Positions 1 through 8,320 of a stretch of 64,000 nt of DNA are shown here, piece after piece. The notes beneath the pieces are model-generated. The model did not search any database. It saw nothing but the letters and a program-made list of their open reading frames with translations, and was not told the DNA's origin. Position numbers and translations under genes: made by a program. The first letter of the stretch is position 1. Every line of letters begins with the position of its first letter. This DNA is from Pseudomonas sp. MPC6 (GTDB taxonomy: Bacteria; Pseudomonadota; Gammaproteobacteria; Pseudomonadales; Pseudomonadaceae): contig NZ_CP034783.1 of NCBI RefSeq assembly GCF_006094435.1, forward strand, positions 1,949,001 to 2,013,000. Direction: 5' to 3'.

Positions 1-1187
1 CTGACCTGGATCCGGCCGCGATCGTCCAGCTCGGGCGGTTGCCCGGCCGGGCCCAGCACCCGGGCGGGCTGATAGCCCGGAATGCTCGGCCTGGGTTGTT
101 TCAACGCCGGGCGGAATTCCGTTGACCAGGGAATGGCGTTGAACCGATTGCGGTACAGCAGGGCACTGCAATCCCGGGCCGGAGCCGGAGGCTGTCGCCC
201 CTGATGGCGGGTCTCGATGAGCAGCCATTGCTCGTTGAAGCAGGCGAGCGGATGCGCGGTCACCTGGACGATCCGCGCGCTGCGCAGGGCGCCGTGATTG
301 CTCTGGCCATGGACCTGCTGTTGCAGGCAACGCAGGCGCTGCAACTGGCGGCGGCTGCGTTGGCCCTGCTCGGGATCAGGCCTGGCCATCCTCGGTGAAG
401 TCTTGCCGAAGGCATGGTTGGCCGCGCCATCGCCGGCATTCGGCGCGCCACGGTTGCCGGCCTCCCTTCGCGGGTGCGAGGGCAGGGCGTCATGGCGCTG
501 GAACAACTCACTGATCGCCGGCCGCGCAGGTTCCAGCGGGGCGTCCACCTGGAACGGCGTCAACAGCGGCGCCTGGGGGAAACTCAGGCTGTCGTCGGCC
601 AACACCAGCACATGCCCGTCACGGTCATGTTCGAAGTGATAGTGAATGCCTTCTTCTTCGCACAGGCGCTGCAGCAACCCCAGGTCGCTCTCCTCGTACT
701 GAATGCAAAACGGCCGCCGCGGATAGTGCCCGTTCGCCAACTCGAAGCGATAGCTGTCGGCGGGCAGGTCATGCTCCTCCAGCAGCTGTTGCAGGATCAT
801 CGGCACGCTGAGGTCATGGAACACCCGGCGGCGGCTGTTGCCGTCCAGTGCCTGCAGGTAGGGCACCAGCACCATGTTGTAACCGACCTGCTGCGCACCG
901 CGGTAGTCGCGACTGGTGCTGTGGAGGATGCCGTGAAAGCCCTGGCCATGCCCCAGGCTGAGGAACAACGGCTGTTGCAACAGCTGGTCGAAGGGCATGG
1001 CCGGCGGCAGGCCGATCACCTCGACCTCGAATCGATAGGGCTGGTTGAGGGCTTCATGCCCGCTGAACTGCACCACCTGAAAACTCAAATCGTCCTCGAG
1101 CAGTGTCAGGGTGAAGGGGCTTTCCTTGTCGTTGAGCATCGAATGCGCTTCTGCCATGGAGTACAGGCGAAGAGGGTACGAAACCAT
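1..1187 (-). CDS. vgrG: Type VI secretion spike protein VgrG (5' part, runs off the left edge)
   Basis: The minus strand is open from an ATG at 1187 to the window edge, giving about 395 residues of a VgrG/TssI protein. The N-terminal part (MLNDKESPFTLTLLEDD near residue 17, then GHEALNQPYRFEVEVIG) is the usual VgrG opening of the gp27-like domain. The QYEESDLGLLQRLCEEEGIHY stretch is the family hallmark. The gp5-like needle and any C-terminal extension lie outside the window. AAGAGG sits close before the 1187 ATG; in-frame ATGs at 1157 and 1139 are possible, and the family-typical start is the 1139 one. VgrG trimers tip the T6SS puncturing device and carry effectors. No structural tss genes are visible beside it, so it looks like an orphan copy. 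Confidence 0.88.
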   Translation of the reverse strand, partial: MVSYPLRLYSMAEAHSMLNDKESPFTLTLLEDDLSFQVVQFSGHEALNQPYRFEVEVIGLPPAMPFDQLLQQPLFLSLGHGQGFHGILHSTSRDYRGAQQVGYNMVLVPYLQALDGNSRRRVFHDLSVPMILQQLLEEHDLPADSYRFELANGHYPRRPFCIQYEESDLGLLQRLCEEEGIHYHFEHDRDGHVLVLADDSLSFPQAPLLTPFQVDAPLEPARPAISELFQRHDALPSHPRREAGNRGAPNAGDGAANHAFGKTSPRMARPDPEQGQRSRRQLQRLRCLQQQVHGQSNHGALRSARIVQVTAHPLACFNEQWLLIETRHQGRQPPAPARDCSALLYRNRFNAIPWSTEFRPALKQPRPSIPGYQPARVLGPAGQPPELDDRGRIQV

Positions 1188-1369
1188 GGCCTCTTGTAGT
1201 CACCGCAAATCGACTTTTCAGAAACGCCCTACAAGCTCCGGTGAAGATGTCGATTCATCACCCGATCCAAGGGGTGGAATTTTTGGTCGATTGCCAACTT
1301 TAGGCCGTATAAACTTGCGCAAAGCGTCGGCCAATAGATGTCTCGGCGCCACAGATAAGAGAGTGAGTA

Positions 1370-2074
1370 ATGGGCGCACAGTGGAAGGTTAAACACAAAG
1401 AAGCGGCATCCAACGCCAAGGGCAAGATTTTCGGCAAACTGGTGAAAGAGATCACCATTGCCGCGCGCAACGGTGCCGATGTGGCGACCAACGCGCACCT
1501 GCGGCTGGTGGTCGAGCAGGCGAAAAAAGCTTCGATGCCCCGGGAAACCCTGGAACGTGCGATCAAGAAAGGCTCGGGCCAGCTGGGCGAGACCGTGCAA
1601 TACCATCGCGTGACCTACGAAGGTTTCGCCCCGCATCAGGTGCCGCTGATCGTGGAATGCGTGACCGACAACATCAACCGCACCGTCGCTGAAATCCGCG
1701 TCGCGTTCCGCAAGGGCCAGCTCGGCGCTTCCGGTTCGGTGGCCTGGGACTTCAACCACGTCGGCATGATCGAAGCGTCCCCGGACAGCCCGGACGCCGA
1801 TCCGGAAATGGCCGCGATCGAAGCCGGCGCCCAGGATTTCGAGCCGGGTGAAGACGGCGCGACCCTGTTTCTGACCGAGCCTGCGGACCTCGACGCGGTA
1901 CAGAAAGCCCTGCCGGAGCACGGCTTCACGGTGTTGTCGGCCAAGCTGGGCTACCAGCCGAAGAACCCGGTCAGCGGCCTGAGCGACGAGCAGATGGCAG
2001 AAGTCGAGGCGTTCCTCGAAGGCCTGGACAACCATGATGATGTGCAGGATATGTTTGTCGGGTTGGCCGGCTAA
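1370..2074 (+). CDS. YebC/PmpR-family regulatory protein
   Basis: A 234-residue protein of the YebC/TACO1 family. The N-terminal helical domain carries the family pattern ([17 protein letters not shown], residues 19-35, and ERAIKKGSG near 64), followed by the [14 protein letters not shown] segment (residues 84-104) and a [10 protein letters not shown] motif near 115-124. Length is slightly short of canonical YebC (about 245-250) and the start GAQWKVKH differs from the usual AGHSKWANIKH, so it is probably the YeeN-like paralogue. Family members have been described as DNA-binding transcriptional regulators and, more recently, as ribosome-associated factors that help translation of proline stretches. 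Which applies here cannot be told. It is monocistronic, with REP sequences directly downstream. Confidence 0.9.
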   Translation: MGAQWKVKHKEAASNAKGKIFGKLVKEITIAARNGADVATNAHLRLVVEQAKKASMPRETLERAIKKGSGQLGETVQYHRVTYEGFAPHQVPLIVECVTDNINRTVAEIRVAFRKGQLGASGSVAWDFNHVGMIEASPDSPDADPEMAAIEAGAQDFEPGEDGATLFLTEPADLDAVQKALPEHGFTVLSAKLGYQPKNPVSGLSDEQMAEVEAFLEGLDNHDDVQDMFVGLAG

Positions 2075-2123
2075 ACATCAAAAGATCGCAGCCTGCGGCA
2101 GCTCCTGCAGGTGTACACAAAAC

Positions 2124-2226
2124 CCTGTAGGAGCGAGCTTGCTCGCGAAAAACTATCTGGCGCATAGGTCTCCCAGGTACAACGCGTCAACGTTAACGAC
2201 CATCGCGAGCAAGCTCGCTCCTACAG
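2124..2226. repeat. REP doublet, class GTAGGAGCGAGCTTGCTCGCGA
   Basis: Two inverted copies of a REP hairpin (about 2124-2148 and 2202-2226) flank a 50-base spacer, as in bacterial BIME doublets. The same class recurs at 23999-24101 and 25638-25740. Confidence 0.85.
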
Positions 2227-2238
2227 TGAATGGCATCA

Positions 2239-2264
2239 TTGTGGGAGCGGGCTTGCCCGCGATT
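2239..2264. repeat. Single REP, class GTGGGAGCGGGCTTGCCCGCGA
   Basis: A solitary REP of a third class, starting with GTGG rather than GTAG, with the palindrome GCGGGCTTGCCCGC. It lies immediately before the 3' end of the LRR-kinase gene. Confidence 0.75.
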
Positions 2265-2277
2265 GACCGCGCAGCGG

Positions 2278-3591
2278 TCACCAGCTTTTCAACGCCCGCA
2301 CAATTTCGTCGAACCCAGGCCGCGCCAGCACCTGCGGCTCGCAGCAACGCCGCTGCAAATCCTCCAACCGCCTACGCCCCTCATCGCTCAACCCCGACTC
2401 GATTCGCTCCAGCAGTTCCCCCAGCAGAATTCCAAACGCCCGCACCTCGATCCGTTGCAATGCACGGCTTTCCAAGGTGTCCGCAGTGGCATGGAACGAC
2501 GCCGCACCAAAGTCCCCAAGCAGGCAATCACCCTGCTCGTTCCACAGAATATTGTGGCCATACAGGTCGCCGTGGGTGATGCCCTGGTCGTGCAGATGTT
2601 CGGCCGCTTGAGCGATCCCGCTGGCGATCCGCAAGGCCACGCCAGCGCTGAACCGGGTGTCGTTGGCGTAGACGTCCCGGCTGCAGGATTCCAGGCTCGG
2701 CAGTCCGGCCAGGTTGCGGTACACCGGATCGATCAGCTCCATCACCAGCCCGGCCTGCGCCTGCGGATGCCCGATAATCCGCCCTTCGATCCGGATCAGG
2801 TTGGGGTGCCGGCCTGCGGTGATGCAGGCGTTCATCTCATGCAACGGCGAGCCATCGCTGGTCATTTCGCCTTTGTAGAGTTTGACCGCGACCTGGGTGG
2901 CCGGTTGGCCCGGTCGTTCCCAGGTGGCGCGATGAATCACCCCCGAAGCGCCTTCGCCCAGTTGCTGCTCCAGGCGCAGTGCCGACCAGGGGATGCTCGC
3001 GACCGATTCCAGCGCGGCCGCATCGGCTTCGGTTTCCAGCGGGTTACCGGCGTAGGCCAGCCAGGCCAGGCTCGGCAGGGTCAGCAACCAATCGGGCAGT
3101 TCGGTCAACCGGTTGGCGGCGATGCGGATCAGCTCGAGTCGATGACAATGAGCCAGGCTTTCAGGCAAACGCTGCAAGCGGTTGCCGGACAGCATCAGTT
3201 TTTGCAGGTGCGGGCGTTGACCCAACTCGGTCGGCAGTTCACTGAGGTGGTTGTCGGTCAGGATCAGCCATCGCAATAGCGGTGGCAGCGCCGCGCCTGG
3301 CACTGTTGCGATGCGATTGGCCTTGAAGCCGACCATGGTCAGCGCGGTACATTGACCGAGGCAGGCGGGGAGTTCGGTGAACTGGTTGTCCGAGCAGAAC
3401 AGCACCCGCAAACGATTGAGCCGGTGCAAGTCATCCGGCAGCCGGCTCAAGGCGTTGCCGCTGAGGTTGAGCACCTCCAGCGAGTCCGCCAGGTCGAAGA
3501 TTTCCCGGGGAAACTCCGTCAGGCCGCAGGCCAGATCGAGGCGGGTGACGCCCGACAATTGGCCGGCGCGCAGTTGGGCAAGGGTGTCCAT
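2278..3591 (-). CDS. Leucine-rich repeat protein with C-terminal protein kinase domain
   Basis: A 437-residue two-domain protein. Residues about 15-205 hold roughly eight leucine-rich repeats with the LxxLxLxxNxLxxLP pattern (for example LEVLNLSGNALSRLP and LQKLMLSGNRLQRLP). Residues about 210-437 form a kinase-like domain: a glycine loop (LGEGASGVIHRA), VAVKLYKG with the ATP-binding lysine, THGDLYGHNIL as the catalytic loop (HGD in place of HRD), and GDFGAAS as the DFG motif. No signal peptide or membrane segment is seen, so it is probably cytoplasmic. Substrates are unknown. It starts 11 bases after the zapE stop, so the two are probably co-transcribed. The modified HGD motif is common in bacterial kinases and does not itself imply inactivity. 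Confidence 0.88.
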   Translation of the reverse strand: MDTLAQLRAGQLSGVTRLDLACGLTEFPREIFDLADSLEVLNLSGNALSRLPDDLHRLNRLRVLFCSDNQFTELPACLGQCTALTMVGFKANRIATVPGAALPPLLRWLILTDNHLSELPTELGQRPHLQKLMLSGNRLQRLPESLAHCHRLELIRIAANRLTELPDWLLTLPSLAWLAYAGNPLETEADAAALESVASIPWSALRLEQQLGEGASGVIHRATWERPGQPATQVAVKLYKGEMTSDGSPLHEMNACITAGRHPNLIRIEGRIIGHPQAQAGLVMELIDPVYRNLAGLPSLESCSRDVYANDTRFSAGVALRIASGIAQAAEHLHDQGITHGDLYGHNILWNEQGDCLLGDFGAASFHATADTLESRALQRIEVRAFGILLGELLERIESGLSDEGRRRLEDLQRRCCEPQVLARPGFDEIVRALKSW

Positions 3592-3602
3592 GAACAGATT
3601 CG

Positions 3603-4766
3603 CTATTGATCGAGGGGAGGGCGCGGTGCCCTGGGAATGGGCGACATGATAGCGGCAACTTCCACCAACTGCCCCAACCGACTCCGCGTCCGCGCCAGAT
3701 CAATCGCGTCGCCCCCCAGGCTTTCCCGCAACGACCGCTGTCCCAGCAGCACCAGATGCTTGTCCTGATCGTACAAAACATCCACCAGATTGATAAACCG
3801 CTGCTGAGCCGCCATGGAACACTCAGCGAGATTGGGCAATTCATCGATCACCCAGTGATCGAAACGCCGGCACAGCTCCAGGTAATCCATGACCGCGGTG
3901 GGGTGGTCGCACAGGTCGCCAAAGGTCAAGCCAATGGTTCGCCCTTCGCAGTATCGGGCCCGCAGATGCCGTGTGCCGACGGCCACCGCCAGCGCGGGAG
4001 CGCCAGGCTCGGGCAGGTTCAAGGCCCGACGTTGCGCCAGCGTGGCCGGCCAGACGTAATGGCCCTGGGTAAACACCTGCTGGGCGTGGGTTCGCGCCTG
4101 GCTGCGGTAGTCATGGGGGCCGCCGACCTCCATGACCTGCATTCGCGTGTTGATCAGGTCGATCACCGGTTTGAAGCGCGCATGGTACAGCGGGTTGGGC
4201 AGCAGGCCCTCGGGTGGGTAATTGGAGGTGACCATCAGCAGGATGCCCCGGCGGAACAGCGCCTTGAACAGCCGCGCAATGAGCATCGCATCGCCGATGT
4301 CGTGAACGTGAAACTCGTCGAAACACAGCACCCGGCAGTCGAGCAGCAGCTCATCGAGCGTGGCCGCCAGTGCATCGGGCTGCTCGCGATGACTGAACAT
4401 GCCTTGATGCAGTTGCGCAAAGAACTGATGGAAGTGCAGGCGCTGTTTTTCCGCGATCGGCAGCGCCTGGAAAAACCCGTCGAGCAGCCAGCTCTTGCCG
4501 CGCCCCACCGCGCCGTGCAGGTACAGGCCGGGCAGGGTATGCGCCGAGGACCCGAGCAACATCGTGGCGTGCTGCGCCATGCAGTCGATCACTCGCTGCT
4601 GGCTGTGGCTGAGGGTATAGCCCTGGGCATGCGCCTTGTGGTGAAAGTAATCGTGGATCACGCGACCGGTCGCGGTACAGGACGCAGGCGATGCCTTGCC
4701 GAAAATGCGGCGCAACGCAAGCCAGCGTGGCGTGAGTCGCGAACGGTTGGGCGGTCGAACAGCCAC
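3603..4766 (-). CDS. zapE: ZapE/AFG1-family P-loop ATPase
   Basis: A 387-residue AFG1-like ATPase. Walker A is GAVGRGKSWLLD (residues about 109-120), Walker B is RVLCFDEFHVHD (near 170), and MVTSNYPPEGL follows as the sensor region. These are diagnostic for the ZapE/YhcM family, which acts at the division site and destabilises FtsZ polymers in E. coli. The given start is a GTG preceded by GGGGTGA; an internal GTG at 4661 would start nearer the conserved VIHDYFHHKA segment. The gene is longer than, and diverged from, a typical gammaproteobacterial zapE, so it may be a second, paralogous copy. It leads a two-gene unit with the downstream kinase. Confidence 0.85.
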   Translation of the reverse strand: MAVRPPNRSRLTPRWLALRRIFGKASPASCTATGRVIHDYFHHKAHAQGYTLSHSQQRVIDCMAQHATMLLGSSAHTLPGLYLHGAVGRGKSWLLDGFFQALPIAEKQRLHFHQFFAQLHQGMFSHREQPDALAATLDELLLDCRVLCFDEFHVHDIGDAMLIARLFKALFRRGILLMVTSNYPPEGLLPNPLYHARFKPVIDLINTRMQVMEVGGPHDYRSQARTHAQQVFTQGHYVWPATLAQRRALNLPEPGAPALAVAVGTRHLRARYCEGRTIGLTFGDLCDHPTAVMDYLELCRRFDHWVIDELPNLAECSMAAQQRFINLVDVLYDQDKHLVLLGQRSLRESLGGDAIDLARTRSRLGQLVEVAAIMSPIPRAPRPPLDQ

Positions 4767-4868
4767 TGTAATGTCACCCCGTAAATGGTCAGGCCGGCTC
4801 CCCCGAGCGGCGGCGGCCTAGTGTACCCAAAGGGCGAACAACCCGACCACCGCGCCGTACACGGCCCC

Positions 4869-5815
4869 CTGTAGGAGCTGGCCATGATTTTTGTGCTCGG
4901 CGCAGACCCCCTGTAGGAGCTGGCTTGCCAGCGAAGGCGTCATATCAGCCAATCCATCTGTCGATTGACACACCGCTTTCGCTGGCAAGCCAGCTCCTAC
5001 AGTTGATGGGGGCTGGCCACACTTTTTGTGCCCGGCACAGACCCCCTGTAGGCGCTGGCTTGCCAGCGAAGGCGTCATATCAGCCAAAACATCTGTCGAC
5101 TGACACACCGCCTTCGCTGGCAAGCCAGCTCCTACAGTTGATGGGGGCTGGCCACATTTTTTGTGCCCGGCGCAGACCCCCTGTAGGCGCTGGCTTGCCA
5201 GCGAAGGCGTCATATCAGCCAATACATCTGTCGACTGACTCACCGCTTTCGCTGGCAAGCCAGCTCCTACAGTTGATGGGGGCTGGCCACGCTTTTTGTG
5301 CCCGGCACAGATCCCCTGTAGGAGCTGGCCACACTTTTTGTGCCCGGCACAGACCCCCTGTAGGAGCTGGCTTGCCAGCGAATGCGTCATATCAGCCAAA
5401 ACATCTGTCGACTGACTCACCGCTTTCGCTGGCAAGCCAGCTCCTACAGTTGATGGGGGCTGGCCACGCTTTTTGTGCCCGGTACAGACCCCCTGTAGGA
5501 GCTGGCTTGCCAGCGAAGGCGTCATATCAGGCAATACATCTGTCGACTGACACACCGCCTTCGCTGGCAAGCCAGCTCCTACAGTTGATGGGGGCTGGCC
5601 ACGCTTTTTGTGCCCGGCACAGATCCCCTGTAGGAGCTGGCTTGCCAGCGAAGGCGTCATATCAGCCAATACATCTGTCGACTGACACACCGCTTTCGCT
5701 GGCAAGCCAGCTCCTACAGTTGATGGGGGCTGGCCACGCTTTTTGTGCCCGGCACAGATCCCCTGTAGGAGCTGGGGGCTGGTCATGATTTTTGTGCTCG
5801 GCGCAGACCCCCTTT
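4869..5815. repeat. Tandem BIME array: six 135-bp REP-doublet units
   Basis: Units begin with CTGTAGG at 4911, 5046, 5181, 5358, 5493 and 5628, exactly 135 bases apart except for one 42-base truncated unit starting at 5316. A similar 42-base stub (4869-4910) begins the array, and a partial unit at 5763-5815 ends it. Each unit carries one REP (GTAGGAGCTGGCTTGCCAGC, with a GGCGC variant), a spacer containing ATATCAGCCAA.ACATCTGTCGA, the inverted REP, and a second spacer (TTGATGGGGGCTGGCCAC). Units differ by only a few bases, which suggests recent tandem expansion. Long open frames on both strands here are by-products, because 135 and 42 are both multiples of three. Confidence 0.95.
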
Positions 5816-5822
5816 GTGGGGG

Positions 5823-6575
5823 TCAGAACTGCACGGTCTGCTTGAGCATCTGCGCTGCCGGCGTGTCGCTTGGGCTGACCATCGCATAGTTATACCCACC
5901 CCCCGACCAATACTCCGCCTGCAACTCGCCATCGCGGCGACTGCCCCGGGGCAGCAGGAAGTTTTTCGGCCCTGGCGGCCGTACGTAAAAGCTGATCTTG
6001 TGCCCGCCCTGATCCTCATACACCACCATCGCCGCCGGCCCTTGCTCGGTGCTGAGCAAGCGTCCGCTGGCTGGTTTGAAGCCCGCGGCCGAGAGGTCAG
6101 GCAAGCGATGGGCCTGGGTGAAATAGCGGTCGAGCCAGCCCTGCATATCGCCTTCGTCACCGGCTTTGTAGTCAGCCGGCAAAATGCCCTGCTGGGCAAT
6201 CAGGCGATAGGCTTGCAGGGCATCGGTCATCGGCAGCGGGGCACCGACCAGGGTCATCTCCCGCGCCTGCCAACCGCTGAACCCGCCGACACTGACCGCA
6301 ATCAACAGCACCGCGGCGCTCGCCAGGTGACGACGGGTTTGCCGTGTGCGGCGCTGGCGAATCAGCGCCGGGTCGAGGTCCGGGTTGGCCGGCCGCTGCA
6401 AGGCGCCGCTCAGGGCGGCGCGCAATAGTTGGGCGTCCTGTTGCCAGGCCCGTACCTGGGCGGCCACTTCAGCGTTGCCGGCCAGAAAGGTCTCCACCTG
6501 ACGTCGCTCGTCATCGCTCAATTGGTGGTCGACATAGGCGTGCAGGTCCCGCTCGCTTGGGGGCATGCTGATCAT
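5823..6575 (-). CDS. Membrane anti-sigma factor
   Basis: A 250-residue protein with a cytoplasmic N-terminal anti-sigma domain (SERDLHAYVDHQLSDDERRQVETFLA, residues about 7-32, the pattern of the zinc-less anti-sigma domain), one membrane segment (LASAAVLLIAVSVGGFSGW, about 84-102) and a periplasmic C-terminal domain. It overlaps the ECF sigma gene by four bases (ATGA), so the pair is translationally coupled. The family sequesters its cognate sigma factor at the membrane until a periplasmic signal releases it. The divergent catalase/cytochrome b genes suggest a redox or oxidant signal; this is inference. The periplasmic part has no domain I recognise. Confidence 0.88.
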   Translation of the reverse strand: MISMPPSERDLHAYVDHQLSDDERRQVETFLAGNAEVAAQVRAWQQDAQLLRAALSGALQRPANPDLDPALIRQRRTRQTRRHLASAAVLLIAVSVGGFSGWQAREMTLVGAPLPMTDALQAYRLIAQQGILPADYKAGDEGDMQGWLDRYFTQAHRLPDLSAAGFKPASGRLLSTEQGPAAMVVYEDQGGHKISFYVRPPGPKNFLLPRGSRRDGELQAEYWSGGGYNYAMVSPSDTPAAQMLKQTVQF

Positions 6576-7078
6576 TTGAGTCTCCGCAGGGAAGGACGGG
6601 CGATTTCGCCATCGCTGAGCTGGCGCAAGGCCTGCCGCGCCCGGGACAGGCGCGACATCACGGTACCGACGGGGACATCGAGGATCTCGGCGACCTCCTT
6701 GTAGCTCAAGCCCTCGACCGAAACCCAGAGCAGCAGGGCGCGCTGTTCGGTGTTGAGCCGATCGAAGGCCTGCAGGGTCGATTGCGCGATCACGGTGCGC
6801 TCGACCGAGGGCTGCGCATCATCGCGTCCGGTAAAGAATTCGAGCATCCGCGCATAACGCCGGGAGCGCCGGTGCGCATCGAGAAACTGCCGGTACAGAA
6901 TCGAAAACAACCAGGCACGCAGATCGCCCTCGGGACGTTTGTCGCCCCAGCTCGACAGCGCGCGCTCAAGGCAGCACTGCACCAGATCGTCGGCGCTGCT
7001 GGGATTGCGGGTCAATGACACCGCGAATCGTCGCAGCCGGGGAATGATTTCTCGCAGTTGTTCGTCGATATCGTTCAT
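6572..7078 (-). CDS. ECF-type RNA polymerase sigma factor
   Basis: A 168-residue sigma-70 family ECF factor. Region 2 is visible (AVSLTRNPSSADDLVQCCLERAL and LRAWLFSILYRQFLDAHR), followed by region 4 (LNTEQRALLLWVSVEGLSYKEVAEILDVPVGTVMSRLSRARQ) with the DNA-binding helix near the C terminus. I chose the ATG at 7078 over an in-frame GTG at 7096, because the minus-strand ECF promoter motif ends at 7113 and would leave only about 10 bases of leader before the GTG. The gene lies upstream of, and overlaps, the anti-sigma gene. The promoter motif suggests that it activates its own transcription and the divergent catalase operon. Confidence 0.92.
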   Translation of the reverse strand: MNDIDEQLREIIPRLRRFAVSLTRNPSSADDLVQCCLERALSSWGDKRPEGDLRAWLFSILYRQFLDAHRRSRRYARMLEFFTGRDDAQPSVERTVIAQSTLQAFDRLNTEQRALLLWVSVEGLSYKEVAEILDVPVGTVMSRLSRARQALRQLSDGEIARPSLRRLK

Positions 7079-7112
7079 GAAGGCCTGGCCAGTCACTACG
7101 CTGGACTAGGAA

Positions 7113-7137
7113 GACGCCCGGCCCCCGAGGTTATTCC
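7113..7137 (-). promoter_or_regulatory. Putative ECF promoter of the sigma/anti-sigma operon
   Basis: On the minus strand GGAATAA (7137-7131) is followed after 14 bases by CGTC (7116-7113). The same GGAATAA-N14-CGTC arrangement faces the other way at 7166-7190. GGAAT-type -35 and CGTC-type -10 elements are characteristic of ECF sigma factors. Predicted transcription would start roughly 28 bases before the ATG at 7078. Confidence 0.8.
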
Positions 7138-7165
7138 ACGCCTGAAAAAATAAATACCGGGCCAT

Positions 7166-7190
7166 GGAATAAACCTGCACCGGGTGCGTC
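7166..7190 (+). promoter_or_regulatory. Putative ECF promoter of the catalase/cytochrome b operon
   Basis: GGAATAA (7166-7172), 14 bases, then CGTC (7187-7190), identical in elements and spacing to the divergent motif at 7113-7137. It lies about 45 bases before the catalase ATG. Confidence 0.8.
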
Positions 7191-7234
7191 TGCTTGATTC
7201 TTCTCACTTGTGGCCGCTGGCCCAGGAGTCTTTC

Positions 7235-8320
7235 ATGGTAGATCGCTCATCACCGCCGACCCGGCCACCCTTGAGTGCCGCGAGCCTGACGTTGCGCCTG
7301 GCCGGTATTGCCGTGGTGGTCGCCGCAGTGGCCGGGGCCTTTGCCTACGTCAACGGCACCCTCGATCCACAACGTCTGACCCCGAAAAAGCTGATCAATG
7401 TGCTGGAAACCAACAACGGCGTGCACCCGGGCTTCCGCCGTAATCACTCCAAAGGCGTGTGCGTGATCGGCCACTTCGAGAGCAGCGGCGAGGCGCGTGC
7501 CTACTCCAGCGCCCAGGTGTTCAAGGATCCGCAAACCCCGGTGGTCGGACGTTTCGCCTTGCCGGCCGGTAACCCTTATGCCCCGGACAATAGCGTGCCG
7601 ATCCGCAGCCTGGCGCTGCGTTTCACCCAGGCCAACGGTCAACAGTGGCGCACCGGGATGAACAGCATGCCGGTGTTCCCGGTGGGCACGCCCGAGGCGT
7701 TCTATCAATTCCAACAGGCGCAGTCGCCGGACCCGGCCACCGGCAAACCCAAACCTGGCGCCGTGCCGGCGTTCTTCGGTGCGCACCCTGAATCGGCACC
7801 CTTCCTGGCCTGGGTCAAAACCGCCAAGCCCTCCGCCAGCTACGTGACCGAAACCTACAACAGCGTCAACGCGTTTTACCTGGTGAACGCGGCCGGGCAG
7901 CGGCAAGCGGTGCGCTGGAGCATGGTGCCGGTGGCGCAGGATGCGCCTGGTGCCACGGCGCCGGAGGGCGGCGACTTCCTCGAGAAAGACCTGGTCCAGC
8001 GGATCGCCGCAGGGCCGTTGCGTTGGCAGTTGAACATCACCCTGGCCAACCCCGGCGACCCGGTCAACGACGCCAGCAAGGCCTGGCCTGGCGATCGCAA
8101 AGTGGTCAACGCCGGCACCCTGGTGCTCCAGAGCACCCAGCCGCAACTCAATGGCGAATGCCGTGACATCAACTATGACCCGCTGATATTGCCCGCCGGT
8201 ATCGAAGGGTCCGACGACCCGCTGCTCGCTGCGCGTTCAGCCGGTTACGCCAAATCCTACCTGCGTCGCACCAGCGAAGTCAGTCAGTTGCCCGCCGCTA
8301 AACAGGAGTCTGGTCAATGA
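7235..8320 (+). CDS. SrpA-like catalase-family peroxidase
   Basis: A 361-residue member of the small (SrpA-type) branch of the haem catalase superfamily, much shorter than classical catalases (about 480 or more). After an N-terminal membrane/signal segment (LRLAGIAVVVAAVAGAFAYV, about 20-39) come the family patterns HPGFRRNHSKGVCVIGHF (about 68-85), with the presumed distal haem histidine, and VGRFALPAGNPYAPDN. The proximal region is hard to place by eye. It is probably anchored with the domain in the periplasm. The start at 7235 is favoured by AGGAG six bases upstream; an earlier GTG (7184) overlaps the promoter. Its stop overlaps the next ATG by four bases, so it is coupled to a cytochrome b561 that could supply electrons. 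Confidence 0.9.
   Translation: MVDRSSPPTRPPLSAASLTLRLAGIAVVVAAVAGAFAYVNGTLDPQRLTPKKLINVLETNNGVHPGFRRNHSKGVCVIGHFESSGEARAYSSAQVFKDPQTPVVGRFALPAGNPYAPDNSVPIRSLALRFTQANGQQWRTGMNSMPVFPVGTPEAFYQFQQAQSPDPATGKPKPGAVPAFFGAHPESAPFLAWVKTAKPSASYVTETYNSVNAFYLVNAAGQRQAVRWSMVPVAQDAPGATAPEGGDFLEKDLVQRIAAGPLRWQLNITLANPGDPVNDASKAWPGDRKVVNAGTLVLQSTQPQLNGECRDINYDPLILPAGIEGSDDPLLAARSAGYAKSYLRRTSEVSQLPAAKQESGQ

Noticed and set aside
414..1199. 261-codon plus-strand frame at the left edge
   Set aside because: The opposite strand encodes a clear VgrG; this frame is its shadow.
4818..5788. Long open frames on both strands (322 and 287 codons) with regular peptide repeats
   Set aside because: They are the REP array read through; unit lengths of 135 and 42 keep the frame. 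No ribosome site, and the same peptides appear wherever this REP class occurs.
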